From DASYZQ01 sp035946175 (GTDB taxonomy: Bacteria > Patescibacteriota > Saccharimonadia > Saccharimonadales > UBA4665), in NCBI GenBank assembly GCA_035946175.1, contig DASYZQ010000008.1, forward strand, positions 1 to 64,000: DNA of 64,000 nt, given 5' to 3'. Each line of letters begins with the position of its first letter. Within the stretch, counting starts at the first letter, position 1. This document shows positions 43,697-53,735 of this stretch, in pieces. The translations under genes and the position numbers were made by a program. The notes beneath the pieces were generated by a model that was not told the DNA's origin, made no database searches, and saw only the letters and a program-made list of their open reading frames with translations.

Positions 43697-44962
43697 GTGA
43701 AGCAAAAGCTACTGGCCCTGCGTCAAGATACCTTGTTCAGAAATTCGATTTACTTAATGGTATCCACAGGCATTATGGCACTATTGGGCTTCGTGTTTTG
43801 GCTGATCAACGCTCGGTTGTTTACGCCTTCCCAGATCGGGGTTGCCACAACATTGATCTCGGCAATGAATCTGATCTCCTATATCGCACTCTTGGGTTTT
43901 AACAGCACGTTCATTAGATTTCTACCAACCTCTAAAGACAGAAGCAATGAAATAAATACCGGCTTACTGCTGTCGATTATTATGGCTGCGCTGGTCTCGA
44001 CTGGCTATATTCTACTCATACCATACATCGCTCCGAAACTTGGCATTGTGCATCACAATCCGTGGTACGCAATCGGTTTCGTGATTATGGCCGCGTTAGC
44101 GGCCATAAATCTACTCACCGACAGCATTTTCATAGCCTACCGGGCGGCAAAATATAATCTGCTGATCGACGGTATTATTATGAGTAGCATCAAGTTAGCG
44201 CTACCTTTCTTGTTGGTTGGGTTGGGCGCCTATGGGGTATTTGCCGCTTCCGGCTCGGCGGCATCAGTTGCTATGGCCCTAAGTATCCTCTTCTTGACGC
44301 TTAGGTTTAACTATAGACCGGAATTCAAAATACGGACCTCTACACTTAGAAAAGTACTCCATTATTCTTTTTCGAATTACGTTGGCAATCTTCTTAACAT
44401 TGCACCAACCCTGGTATTACCACTGGTCGTGATCAATCATTTGGGAGCAGCCGCGGCCGGCTACTATTATCTAGCGTTTATGGTCGCCAATCTACTCTAT
44501 ACAGTGGTATATGCCGTATCACAGTCACTTTTTGCTGAAGGCTCATATGCCAACCAAACACTACGGGAACTAGTAAAGCGCTCCAGCGCCGTAGTTGCGG
44601 GTATAATGGTGCCGGGGACAATCATACTATACTTCGGGGCTCACCTAATACTTGGCACCTACGGCAAGAATTATGGCAGCAAGGCTTCGAGCCTGCTAAC
44701 CGTACTCGCTCTGGCTGCTCCGGCAGTGGCCATTTATACAATCGTGACAGTACTACTTCGCATCAACAAGCAGGTCTACTCCCTAATAGTTGTTAATATT
44801 ATCTATCTCCTTACTATTTCCGGCTTTGCAACGCTGTGGGTAGACAGAGGTCTTAAGTGGATCGGTTATGCCTGGGCGATGGGGCAGATAACTGCCGGCT
44901 TGGCTGGTCTATTAGTGCTTCTGTTGGGGCATAAGTCCAAAGTTCAGGAGGCTATATTGTGA
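43697..44962 (+). CDS. Polysaccharide flippase (Wzx-like)
   Basis: 421 residues, about 12 hydrophobic helices, MOP-superfamily lipid-linked oligosaccharide flippase. It opens with a basic cytosolic stretch and a first helix with GIMALLGFVFWLINARLFTP, as in Wzx/PST-type proteins. It begins at GTG with AGGGAGA about 5 bases upstream and ends in a GTGA overlap with the GT4 gene. Distinct in sequence from the flippase at 17100, so two different glycans or steps are probably served. Confidence 0.86.
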   Translation: MKQKLLALRQDTLFRNSIYLMVSTGIMALLGFVFWLINARLFTPSQIGVATTLISAMNLISYIALLGFNSTFIRFLPTSKDRSNEINTGLLLSIIMAALVSTGYILLIPYIAPKLGIVHHNPWYAIGFVIMAALAAINLLTDSIFIAYRAAKYNLLIDGIIMSSIKLALPFLLVGLGAYGVFAASGSAASVAMALSILFLTLRFNYRPEFKIRTSTLRKVLHYSFSNYVGNLLNIAPTLVLPLVVINHLGAAAAGYYYLAFMVANLLYTVVYAVSQSLFAEGSYANQTLRELVKRSSAVVAGIMVPGTIILYFGAHLILGTYGKNYGSKASSLLTVLALAAPAVAIYTIVTVLLRINKQVYSLIVVNIIYLLTISGFATLWVDRGLKWIGYAWAMGQITAGLAGLLVLLLGHKSKVQEAIL

Positions 44963-46080
44963 GGCATCTGGTACAAGTAGTCGCCCTATATAACCCCCCG
45001 CACGTAGGTGGCATGGAAATGCGCGCCAGGGATCGGGCAGAGCGACTCACTAAAAGGGATTGGACAGTAGAAACCCTAACCTCAAGTGAGAAAACCTACC
45101 CGCACGTTGTTGAAGACAACAACCTAACTGTGCGTTATCTCAAAAGCAAAGAAATCGCGCGCACGCCGATTATATTTTCCTTGCCATTTTCCCTTATGAA
45201 GATCCCCAAAGACAGTATCGTACAGGTTGAGACGGCCATAGCCTTCTGTCCAGAAATTACGGCATTTATCTGCAAACTCAGGGGTATATCATACATTGCG
45301 AGGGTACCGCTCGATTCGACTGGCCACAGTAAGCTCAGAGATAAGTTGCTAAGTTACTACCAGAAGTCAGCGCTTAGGTGGGTATATAAGCATGCGGCGA
45401 GGATAATTGTGCTCACCGAGGACGATGTGGTCCACATTTCCGAGAAGTATCACGTTGATCCTAAAAAATTTCGTATTATCCCCAATGCGACTGATTTTGT
45501 TCCAGTGAAAGCACCTCGGAAGGACTTCCATAAACCTTTCAGGCTATTGTTCGAGGGCAGGATTGCTGGGCAGAAAAACGTGCCGCTACTACTCGAGTCG
45601 CTACGCTACTTCCTTGATACATATGCACTGCCAGTCCATCTGAATATAGTCGGGGACGGCGAGGGAATGCCGACAGTCAGAGATAAGATAAAGGAGCTAT
45701 CGCTTCAAAAATACGTCAGTCTGAATGGATTCGTAACCGGTAGAAAGGTCGAAGAATACTTTGAAGATGCCGATGCCTTCGTCATGAGCTCAACACATGA
45801 GTCCTTCCCTCAGACGCTGCTCGAGGCCATGGCTAAAGGCCTCCCCATGATAACAAGCAATATTTTAGGTGTGCGTACGGTCGTGAAAGATGGCAAGAGC
45901 GGCATTCTGGTAGATCTGGCCAAGGAGAGCTTTGCAAACGCATTCCACCGACTCATAGTTGAAAAAAAGTTATATCAGAAGCTGGCCAACGGGTCTTTCG
46001 AAGAAGCCAAGAAATATAGCTGGGATGCAACTATAGACGCATATCTAGATCTATATACTGAGCTACAGCCCGTAAAATAG
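44959..46080 (+). CDS. GT4 family glycosyltransferase
   Basis: 373 residues, GT-B fold. NPPHVGGMEMRARD near 13 is the N-terminal glycine-rich loop; LFEGRIAGQKNVPLLL near 195 and the EX7E motif ESFPQTLLE near 280 identify a GT4 enzyme. Starts with GTG in a GTGA overlap with the flippase, so it is translationally coupled to it. Convergent with the large minus-strand operon; only 66 bases, without a clear terminator, separate them. Sugar specificity is unknown. Confidence 0.88.
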   Translation: MRHLVQVVALYNPPHVGGMEMRARDRAERLTKRDWTVETLTSSEKTYPHVVEDNNLTVRYLKSKEIARTPIIFSLPFSLMKIPKDSIVQVETAIAFCPEITAFICKLRGISYIARVPLDSTGHSKLRDKLLSYYQKSALRWVYKHAARIIVLTEDDVVHISEKYHVDPKKFRIIPNATDFVPVKAPRKDFHKPFRLLFEGRIAGQKNVPLLLESLRYFLDTYALPVHLNIVGDGEGMPTVRDKIKELSLQKYVSLNGFVTGRKVEEYFEDADAFVMSSTHESFPQTLLEAMAKGLPMITSNILGVRTVVKDGKSGILVDLAKESFANAFHRLIVEKKLYQKLANGSFEEAKKYSWDATIDAYLDLYTELQPVK

Positions 46081-46146
46081 TATTTCCCGTTGATCGATTT
46101 GTGGCAGCTTGGTTCGAGTGCCGTCGCCTAAGCTAAGGCCAAATAC

Positions 46147-49100
46147 TTACTGATAAACCCGAGCTCCGCCGTTGTTATAGATCAGGTTTTTATTGTTGTC
46201 GAGAAACTGAATAGGATACGTGTAGGTAACCAAGTCGCCGTTATATAAGAAGGTTGCCTGATGCTTGGTGCTGTCGGTGTAGCCCAGATAGACGTACGAT
46301 TTCTGCCTTATAAGACCTGGGGTAATATCGTCCCTGGGTGACAGGTTCGTCAGTGATGTTACTTCTCGGAAAGCATAGCGGTCAGTTTGGACTTCTGCCT
46401 GGACGCTAGAACCATTGCCGTGTACAAGTCCTGACAGCCAGTTTATGGCCGTAACCTCTGTTGTATGCATATAGTACACATCATAATATTGACCACTATT
46501 GTTGAGTTGCAGTTCCGGCTGATAGCCCCCGAGCAGCTGGGAGATGGCGCTGGTGGAGGCTAGGAAAAATAAGAGAGCCAGTGCTGCCGGAGCCATATTT
46601 CTAAGTATGTGGGGTCTAAGCCAGGCACTTAAAGCGAAAGTACCAACCATTACGAATAACCCCAGGATCATCAGTGATTGCTGGAAAGCTCTGAGCAGCC
46701 CATAGGCGATTGACAGATAGGGCAGAACGACTTGGGCAAACACGAATACCGCGCACCCAGCCGTCAGTAGGAAGAATTCAGGTTCCAGAGATTTATTGAA
46801 TTTCTTTTTAAATGCGGTGAATATAAGCCCCACTACCACGAAAACCTGTAGTAGCCTAGCCCAGGCTTGCTTGAGCATGATATCAACTGTCTTGACATTG
46901 ATACCGTATTTCTGGATATGTCGGCCGAGATCTGTAAGTGGCAATATAGTCTGAGGAGCTACCTGGACCGGATACTGATGAATGGTATTGTTCGAATAAA
47001 ATACCCCCCCGGCAGCGCGAGAACGGGCCTTGTTGACCACTGATTGTTGATATTCCCGCAATTCTTTCTGTGGATTAATCGAACCGGAGTAAAAAATACT
47101 GTAGAGTACATCAGCAGAGCGGGCATCTTCTTTAAGCCCAGTAGTAAAACTACTTATTGTCTGCCCGATAAGCGACGAGGCAGCATTAGACGTATTGGTG
47201 AGCACCGTATTCCATGTAAAGCATAGCAACGACACCAAGATGATCATTGGTATGGTTATGTTGGGCTTTGCGAGCTGGCTACTTTCTCCGAGACCCTCAA
47301 TGCTGGATTGCCTGAGTCGCCGCCATTGCCTCAACTTTGGGACAATCGGGTACAGTATTAGACGAGCAAAGCCTAGAAACAGCAATATCGAGACAACCGA
47401 ATACGTAGTTGAGTAATGTGACAGCACCATACCCAGTGCAAAGACAATAAACAACCACTGACGCTTTCTTATTGCAATCCTGCCGTCGAACACGACCAAC
47501 AACATCAAGATCAGGAACAAAAAGGCAATTTCCTGGCGATTCAGAAATGGCATGTCGGTGAAGAAGGTCGGGAAAGATATGAAATAAATGGTAGCTATAA
47601 AGGCTTTGGCTTTAGACAAGTACCGACGCATAAAAAGATAGACCAAGACCGGCACTGTAGCAAATATCAGCTGAAAGAAAACCTTATAGACGTAGGGATC
47701 ACGAACGTGCAGTAAGTTTGATAATATCGTTGGCAGTATGGTGATACTAAGACAGGCATTGTAGGGATCACGGAACGCGCCGATGTTCCATATACCCTGA
47801 GCCTTGGCAATTTGGAATACCCGGTACTCACGCTGAATATCGTGGCCGGTGACATACCAGCCCCTCAACGAGGTCATCAAAAGCAGCGCCAGACTCATCA
47901 TAAAAATTGCCCAAGCGATGGTGTTATCCTGAAGGCGCTTGCGAAACAACAGCAGCGCCCCCATATATCCTGCCATAAGCAGCAACATGGCAAGCGTAAA
48001 GCCATCGGTACCACCATTATTCAGACTGGTAGACCCTATGGCGCTCAAGACGATCAGACTGACTGGCACCAATAGTGCTGCAATGTCCAGTTTGCTAGGC
48101 ACCAGATATCGCCAGTGCAGCTGTGGGTTGTAGATTCTAAGCCGGTACCAACTCCAAGAGGCTATAAGCCCATACATGGCGCTCAACTCCCATAAGAGCG
48201 GTGTCCGAGCAAGCGGCCTGCCCACCCCTAAGTAGGGCAAGATTGCGTTGCAGGCAAGCGTCCAAACCATCAATTCCAGTACACTTAGGCCAACTATTTG
48301 CCCCAACCGATACCAAAACGGCAGCCGCCGACCGACATTCAGGCTTAGATGGGTTAAAAGCCCCGGTACTATAATCAGTGCCAAAAAACCGACTATATTC
48401 AGAAGCCCCAGCGTATTATCGTAGCGCGAGCCTAAGAGCAGGAAAGAGGTCCACACCAATGTCGTGGCAGCCAGTAGCCGTAGCCGCTGTGTAGTTACAA
48501 TCTGGGCTTGCCGAACCTTCTTGTAGAGTGTACTAAAGCCGTCGGTCAGCTGCTGCCATGAATATTGCTTAGCCGTTTCGAAGCTGGCTACCGAAAGTCT
48601 ATGTAACTTCTTAGAGTCCGGCAGCAGCGCATCCAGCTTGTCGGCAAAGGCCCGCCCACTGTCGCCGTGAACAAGTTCACCAACACCACGAATAAGTTCA
48701 CGAATACCAATCACGTTAGCACCAACAATAGGTAGCCCGGCTGCCATAGCCTCTAGCAGAACCAGGGGCATGCCTTCGCGCTCCGAGGCCAACACAAATA
48801 CGTCGGCCTGTTTGTAGTATTCCAGTAATTTGGCCGGCGTCTTAGCACCGACAAATCTGACGTTAGTAAGCCTTAATTCTGCCGCCAACGCTTTCAGCTC
48901 TGCGCCGTCTTCACCATCGCCTACAATGGTCAGTTCGGCTTTAGTCCTGAGCAATGACATGGCTCGGATAAGTAGCTGTACGCGCTTCTGAGGAGACAGG
49001 CGTCCAACATATAGCAGCTTTCGTGGTCCTTTGACGTAACGTCTGGGGTGAAGAAAATACTCCTGGCCGACACCATTGGGGATAATGGCAATCCGCTCTT

Positions 49101-50721
49101 CAGGCAAATTATACATCTCACAAACAAAAGCTCGCTGATCCCTGGAGAATACGACTACACTGGCTGCATGTCTGATCACCATCCTGATTACCGAGGCTTT
49201 GTAAACTTTAAAGAGCCAGCCCAAGGGGCCTGAAGGCTGCAAATCTAGGTGAAAGTGCACGATGTAGGGGATACCCCGCAACTTGGAGACCAACAGTACC
49301 AGTTCGGGATAAAAGGCTTGAGTAAGATGCAGATGAATAATCGAACGTTTCGGGATGCGGAAGATAGCTGGTATGAAGCCAGGTGCGAAGGGCGTGTGGG
49401 CGAATTCGAACGCCTTAAAGCGTGTTACTCTAAGGTGATCGCTATCCGCCGAAGCTATAGCTATGTCCGAAGTCAGCACTTGTATATCAAACCCACGTTC
49501 GGCCAGATTTTCGGACAATGATTGGGCAACCCGCTCCATACCACCCAGGTGGCTCGGATAATAGGGCGCCACCTGTATCACCATAGGTGTACTCAACCTT
49601 GCGAACAGCTCTGCAGTATTATGAACCATGGTGGTGGTCGAGTATTTCCTATGCACCTCAGTTAAACTGTTTCGCGATAGCTGCCGGCGCAGCGATTTGC
49701 TGCGAAATAGTTCAATTATTTTCTTGGCCAATTGCTGCGGATCGGCCGGTGCCGCCAGCAGCCCTGTTATCTTATCTTCGACAAGCGTATTCAGTGGCGG
49801 GAGATCGGCGACGATTACTGGCAAGGCTGCCCCCCAGGCCTCCAAAAGTACGGTTGGCAGAGCGTCGTTAGCTGTATCGGGGTACAAAACGGCGGAGGAG
49901 GCGGAGGCTAAAAGATCCAGCTTTTGTCTTCCGGTCACCATGCCAACAAAGCGAACCAAGCGAGTAATGCCGAGTTGCTGGGCCTGGGCCTCATACTCGG
50001 CCCGCATGTCACCATCACCGGCGACCAGCAGTTCAATATCTGGTAAGACTTTTTGAGCAATAGCAACTGCTTCGATCAGATAGCCAAGCCCTTTCCAGGC
50101 ATGAGTATGGTCAAGCGTGGAGATGAAAATAATTCGATGATTACTATTATCAGATACGGCCTGCTTTGTGCTTTCGATGTCAATGGCGTTATATATGACC
50201 TCCGTTTTTTGAGCGACCTTCTCCGAGAATTGTGACTTGACGTAGTCGGAAACAGTGACTACTTTTTGAGCCATTTTAAAGGTTTTCTTACCAAGCAATG
50301 CCTCATAAACCCGGATAACCATATTAGCGAATGGTGCATCTTTTTTATACAGTGTAGCAGCGTGGTTAGTGAGCACGAAGGTCGTACCCTTACTGGCCCG
50401 TGCAGCCATATCGGCAAGAAATGGTACCGGAGTATGGGCATTTACCACATCAGGTTGCTCTTCCTTTATAATCCGCTTTAGAATGTAGTACCACCTAAAA
50501 TCCATCGGCGTGTTAGAAACCTTACGCTTCCAGGGCAGACGAATAACCTGCAGACCTAGAATCTCTTCACGCTCTATCCGCCGCGTGCCGGGCTTCGCAG
50601 CTGTACTGACAACTACTACATCATGCCCGCTCTTTTTCAGGCCCTGGGCCAGGTTCATCACATAAGTCTGCACACCGCCGACCGACGGATAGAAGTAAGG
50701 GCTAACGATCAAAATCTTCAT
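46147..50721 (-). CDS. Triple fusion: GT4 + GT4 + polytopic membrane domain
   Basis: 1524 residues. Residues 1-375 are a complete GT4 enzyme beginning MKILIVSPYFYPSVGGVQ; its EX7E-type site is DALPTVLLE, with Asp in place of the first Glu. Residues about 379-745 are a second GT4 beginning VIQVAPYYPSHLGGME, with a standard site EGMPLVLLE. Residues about 750-1385 contain about 14 hydrophobic helices like a polymerase or GT-C membrane protein, and the last about 140 residues are exported. It could attach two sugars in the cytosol and then act across the membrane. The start is ATGA-coupled to the NodB-GT4 gene. The frame is continuous; no sign of a sequencing join. Confidence 0.82.
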   Translation of the reverse strand: MKILIVSPYFYPSVGGVQTYVMNLAQGLKKSGHDVVVVSTAAKPGTRRIEREEILGLQVIRLPWKRKVSNTPMDFRWYYILKRIIKEEQPDVVNAHTPVPFLADMAARASKGTTFVLTNHAATLYKKDAPFANMVIRVYEALLGKKTFKMAQKVVTVSDYVKSQFSEKVAQKTEVIYNAIDIESTKQAVSDNSNHRIIFISTLDHTHAWKGLGYLIEAVAIAQKVLPDIELLVAGDGDMRAEYEAQAQQLGITRLVRFVGMVTGRQKLDLLASASSAVLYPDTANDALPTVLLEAWGAALPVIVADLPPLNTLVEDKITGLLAAPADPQQLAKKIIELFRSKSLRRQLSRNSLTEVHRKYSTTTMVHNTAELFARLSTPMVIQVAPYYPSHLGGMERVAQSLSENLAERGFDIQVLTSDIAIASADSDHLRVTRFKAFEFAHTPFAPGFIPAIFRIPKRSIIHLHLTQAFYPELVLLVSKLRGIPYIVHFHLDLQPSGPLGWLFKVYKASVIRMVIRHAASVVVFSRDQRAFVCEMYNLPEERIAIIPNGVGQEYFLHPRRYVKGPRKLLYVGRLSPQKRVQLLIRAMSLLRTKAELTIVGDGEDGAELKALAAELRLTNVRFVGAKTPAKLLEYYKQADVFVLASEREGMPLVLLEAMAAGLPIVGANVIGIRELIRGVGELVHGDSGRAFADKLDALLPDSKKLHRLSVASFETAKQYSWQQLTDGFSTLYKKVRQAQIVTTQRLRLLAATTLVWTSFLLLGSRYDNTLGLLNIVGFLALIIVPGLLTHLSLNVGRRLPFWYRLGQIVGLSVLELMVWTLACNAILPYLGVGRPLARTPLLWELSAMYGLIASWSWYRLRIYNPQLHWRYLVPSKLDIAALLVPVSLIVLSAIGSTSLNNGGTDGFTLAMLLLMAGYMGALLLFRKRLQDNTIAWAIFMMSLALLLMTSLRGWYVTGHDIQREYRVFQIAKAQGIWNIGAFRDPYNACLSITILPTILSNLLHVRDPYVYKVFFQLIFATVPVLVYLFMRRYLSKAKAFIATIYFISFPTFFTDMPFLNRQEIAFLFLILMLLVVFDGRIAIRKRQWLFIVFALGMVLSHYSTTYSVVSILLFLGFARLILYPIVPKLRQWRRLRQSSIEGLGESSQLAKPNITIPMIILVSLLCFTWNTVLTNTSNAASSLIGQTISSFTTGLKEDARSADVLYSIFYSGSINPQKELREYQQSVVNKARSRAAGGVFYSNNTIHQYPVQVAPQTILPLTDLGRHIQKYGINVKTVDIMLKQAWARLLQVFVVVGLIFTAFKKKFNKSLEPEFFLLTAGCAVFVFAQVVLPYLSIAYGLLRAFQQSLMILGLFVMVGTFALSAWLRPHILRNMAPAALALLFFLASTSAISQLLGGYQPELQLNNSGQYYDVYYMHTTEVTAINWLSGLVHGNGSSVQAEVQTDRYAFREVTSLTNLSPRDDITPGLIRQKSYVYLGYTDSTKHQATFLYNGDLVTYTYPIQFLDNNKNLIYNNGGARVYQ

Positions 50722-52565
50722 GACCTACCCCCGGTGGTTTCAAGAGCCTCCTGAAGCAACCGATCTGTCTTATCTGCCTGCAAATGCCAGCTTAAGTGCC
50801 GCTCCGCCTTGTTGCGGCCCGCCCTGCCTAACTGTCGCGCCTTTTTAGGATGATCTAGCAGATAGATTATTTTCTCGGTTAAAACACGACTTTCAGCCGG
50901 AGCTATCAGATAGCCGGTACGGCCTTCATCAATAACGTTGGGCAGGCCACCGACCTTCGTGCCGATCACCGGTAACCCAGAAGCCATGGCTTCCAAGACC
51001 ACCATGCCAAATGATTCGTTGAGAGAAGGTAGCACAAAAACCGAAGCCTGACGGTAGACCGCTGCTAGCCCGTTGCCATGCTTGACGCCATGAAAATGGA
51101 CATGCCCAGAAAGCCCAATCCTGTTGGCCAAATTCTTGAAATAGGCCTGGCCGTCGTCGGCACCAACCAGATGAAGCTTCGTCTTAGGATGCGTTTTTAT
51201 GATCTCAGCCATTGCTCTTAGCAAATAGGAAACTCCTTTATGATTGTCCGAGCGCCTCAAGCTGCCCACATACAGAACAGTATACTGAGGCAAGTCCTTA
51301 GCAGGTGAAAACTGATCAATATCGACCCCGGGGCTGATAGTCCGCGACTTATCTTTAAAAGCTTTCAGAGATTCCCGCACGATGTCCGAGGGGCAAATGA
51401 TGCGTACCGCGCTTCTAAGGGTCATAGGTAGTACATGGTGCTCATAGAGCCCGATCAGCCAGTCAGTTTTTAGTTTGTGCTTCTTCATACTAAGCATATG
51501 ATACGTAATAACCACCGGAGTTCGTCGAGCAATGCGTATAGCCACATCGGCAAACAACGGTACAGGCGCATGGGCGTTAATAATTGTCACATTCTCATGC
51601 TTGATAATCCGCCGTAGTTGTAATGGCCATAGCGGGCTAAACGGAGTATTTGAAATTTTGATCCAGTAGGGAAGACGATAAACAGTCAACCCAGCGTAGG
51701 CGGTTTTTGCAGGACGTAGGCCCCGCCTACCCGATGTTGCGACGCATACTGACCATCCATACTTACTTTTGAGTTGTTTGGCGATATTATATGCATAATA
51801 TTCTTGGCCCCCTGCATGTGGTGGAAAGTATGGAGCAGCTATAAGAAGCCGCTTTGGCCGATAGTTCGGCAACTCACCATTAGTAGCATATAGGGCTCGC
51901 TTCCGGCCCCCAATGTATCGCAGTACATTTTCAAGTTTTTCCCAGTCTTTGTGCTTATCTATCTCCCAGGAATGGCCCCACAAATGGAATATGCCGCCTT
52001 CCTTTATCACGCGATCAAACATGGCTTTGGCGAGATTATCCCACTGGAAGTAGCGAATCGTCTTTACAGGGCTAAATCCGGCAAAGCGGGCGATCTTCCA
52101 CAAATCCTGAAAGTGGTTATAGGTATTAACTGTTGTATCTGCTTCAAGCAGCGAGCCTTTCAAATTAAATGAATGTCGACGTATGCTACGTGCATAGGTA
52201 AAGCCAGCCGCCCCAACCATTGCCACATGTCGTGCTTCGTAATTGCCGCCCGGATAGCAAAAGCTGGTAAGCTTGGATTTTGTCAAATGCTCCAAATACT
52301 TTTTTGATTCGACGATCTCTCTTTTGGCCTGGCTATCGGAGAGCTGAGGCAAACGTGGATGTGTCATAGTATGCGCCCCGATCTCAAAATCCTTACTAAT
52401 AGCTCTTATATCTTCATCCTGCAGACGATCATGAGCTGCAAATTCTCTATCTCTCGGGGAGATATAAAATGTACCCTTTATATTATATTTCCGAAGCAAT
52501 GCCGCAAGACGCATATCAAGCTTATGCCCATCATCCCAGCTCGTAGTAATGAGTACTTGCTTCAT
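50718..52565 (-). CDS. Fusion of NodB-type polysaccharide deacetylase and GT4 glycosyltransferase
   Basis: 615 residues. Residues about 3-200 form a NodB (CE4) domain: TSWDDG near 9 (metal and base Asp), HTMTH near 67 (HxxxH metal ligands) and CYPGGNYEARH near 107. Residues about 240-610 form a GT4 domain with FPPHAGGQEYYAYN at its start and EX7E site ESFGMVVLE near 520. There is no signal peptide, so both domains should be cytosolic, which is unusual for a deacetylase and points to de-N-acetylation of a lipid- or nucleotide-linked sugar before or after transfer. ATG at 52565 follows TAGGG; TTG at 52571 is the alternative. Coupled to the triple fusion by ATGA. Confidence 0.83.
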   Translation of the reverse strand: MKQVLITTSWDDGHKLDMRLAALLRKYNIKGTFYISPRDREFAAHDRLQDEDIRAISKDFEIGAHTMTHPRLPQLSDSQAKREIVESKKYLEHLTKSKLTSFCYPGGNYEARHVAMVGAAGFTYARSIRRHSFNLKGSLLEADTTVNTYNHFQDLWKIARFAGFSPVKTIRYFQWDNLAKAMFDRVIKEGGIFHLWGHSWEIDKHKDWEKLENVLRYIGGRKRALYATNGELPNYRPKRLLIAAPYFPPHAGGQEYYAYNIAKQLKSKYGWSVCVATSGRRGLRPAKTAYAGLTVYRLPYWIKISNTPFSPLWPLQLRRIIKHENVTIINAHAPVPLFADVAIRIARRTPVVITYHMLSMKKHKLKTDWLIGLYEHHVLPMTLRSAVRIICPSDIVRESLKAFKDKSRTISPGVDIDQFSPAKDLPQYTVLYVGSLRRSDNHKGVSYLLRAMAEIIKTHPKTKLHLVGADDGQAYFKNLANRIGLSGHVHFHGVKHGNGLAAVYRQASVFVLPSLNESFGMVVLEAMASGLPVIGTKVGGLPNVIDEGRTGYLIAPAESRVLTEKIIYLLDHPKKARQLGRAGRNKAERHLSWHLQADKTDRLLQEALETTGGRS

Positions 52566-52573
52566 GATCAACC

Positions 52574-53728
52574 CTACCCCTCGCTAATAACTTCATCATA
52601 CAACTTGTTAAGTCGTCGGATAACACCCGGCCAAGCAAAATAGCTATTGGCATAGGCGAGCGAATATTCACTCATTTCTTTATATCGCTTATCGTCTTTA
52701 ATAATTGAGGCCAATGCATCTTTGATGACTACAGGGCTACGATCCTCAAGCAACCAGACAAGCCCCTTTTGTAAGTTATACCTTTTATATCCTTCGTCGT
52801 CCTTCATGACGACCGGTAGCCCCGACGCCATAGCCTCCTGCACGCTCAGCGGAAAGCCCTCTCCTTCGGAAGGCAGCGCGAATATGTCGGCCGCCCGATA
52901 TACTTCGGCGAGCTTATGCTGAGGTAGTTCGCCTAGAAACGCTAGATCATTGCTGTTTTTACGCTTTGTCGTACCGCCTACAAAAACGAGCTGGTATAAC
53001 TCACTGCTGGAGGCAAGCAACTGATCGAAACCTTTTTTCGGCACATACCGCCCGACGAAAAGGACAATTGGCCTATCTTGTGACAAGCTATACTTTTTAC
53101 GGATAGAATCCCTTTCTTGATCTGCTGCCGGGCGAAATAACTCCGTATCGACACCATTCGGCAACTGTACAATTTTGGCGGAGTTGACCCTATGGGCGAT
53201 CAGGAAGGCCTCTACCCGATCGTTCAATGTCAGTATGCGGCTACTGAAACGGAAGACTCCTGCGCCGGTCGTAGCATATACTGCCTTCTCAATAAGATTA
53301 ACCAACTTACTACTATGGGGAATGAGTGCCACATGCTGTGTGAGAACAACGGGTTTCTTAGATAGTCTGGCAGCGACCAGGGCTACAAGTGAGGAAAGGT
53401 AAAATGCATCATGAATATGCACAATGTCAGCCTGCTTAGCTTCTTTAATCAGGACCCCCAAAAGCCGGGGGGAAAATACAGGGAAAGGGATACCCTGCTT
53501 TTGCAAACCATTCCAGGCTTTCACCCTAATAACTCGCACGCCGTCCGCTATCGTGCTCTTCTCGCCAGGCGAGACGCTACTTGTTACCACTGCCACCGTA
53601 CACCCCGCGGTGGCCAGATATTTCGCCTGATGTTGGGCAACATATTCTATTCCGCCTAGATGAGGTGGGTAATAGTGACTTACGATGAGCACCTTCCGGG
53701 ATCTTTTTCGCGTGGCAGTAGCCGTCAT
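52574..53728 (-). CDS. GT4 family glycosyltransferase
   Basis: 384 residues, GT-B fold. The N-terminal basic stretch is followed by VLIVSHYYPPHLGGIEYVAQ; the donor domain has LFVGRYVPKKGFDQLL near 215 and the EX7E motif EGFPLSVQE near 290 with AMASGLPVV. Same strand and operon as its neighbours: 7 bases after the GT2 gene and 8 bases before the NodB-GT4 gene. Closely similar in opening motif to the first module of the triple fusion, suggesting recent duplication within the locus. Sugar unknown. Confidence 0.88.
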   Translation of the reverse strand: MTATATRKRSRKVLIVSHYYPPHLGGIEYVAQHQAKYLATAGCTVAVVTSSVSPGEKSTIADGVRVIRVKAWNGLQKQGIPFPVFSPRLLGVLIKEAKQADIVHIHDAFYLSSLVALVAARLSKKPVVLTQHVALIPHSSKLVNLIEKAVYATTGAGVFRFSSRILTLNDRVEAFLIAHRVNSAKIVQLPNGVDTELFRPAADQERDSIRKKYSLSQDRPIVLFVGRYVPKKGFDQLLASSSELYQLVFVGGTTKRKNSNDLAFLGELPQHKLAEVYRAADIFALPSEGEGFPLSVQEAMASGLPVVMKDDEGYKRYNLQKGLVWLLEDRSPVVIKDALASIIKDDKRYKEMSEYSLAYANSYFAWPGVIRRLNKLYDEVISEG

Positions 53729-53735
53729 AGCGTCC

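Noticed and set aside
46105..46140. tRNA-like T-loop (GGTTCGAGTGC)
   Set aside because: No acceptor stem, anticodon arm or CCA context could be folded around it.
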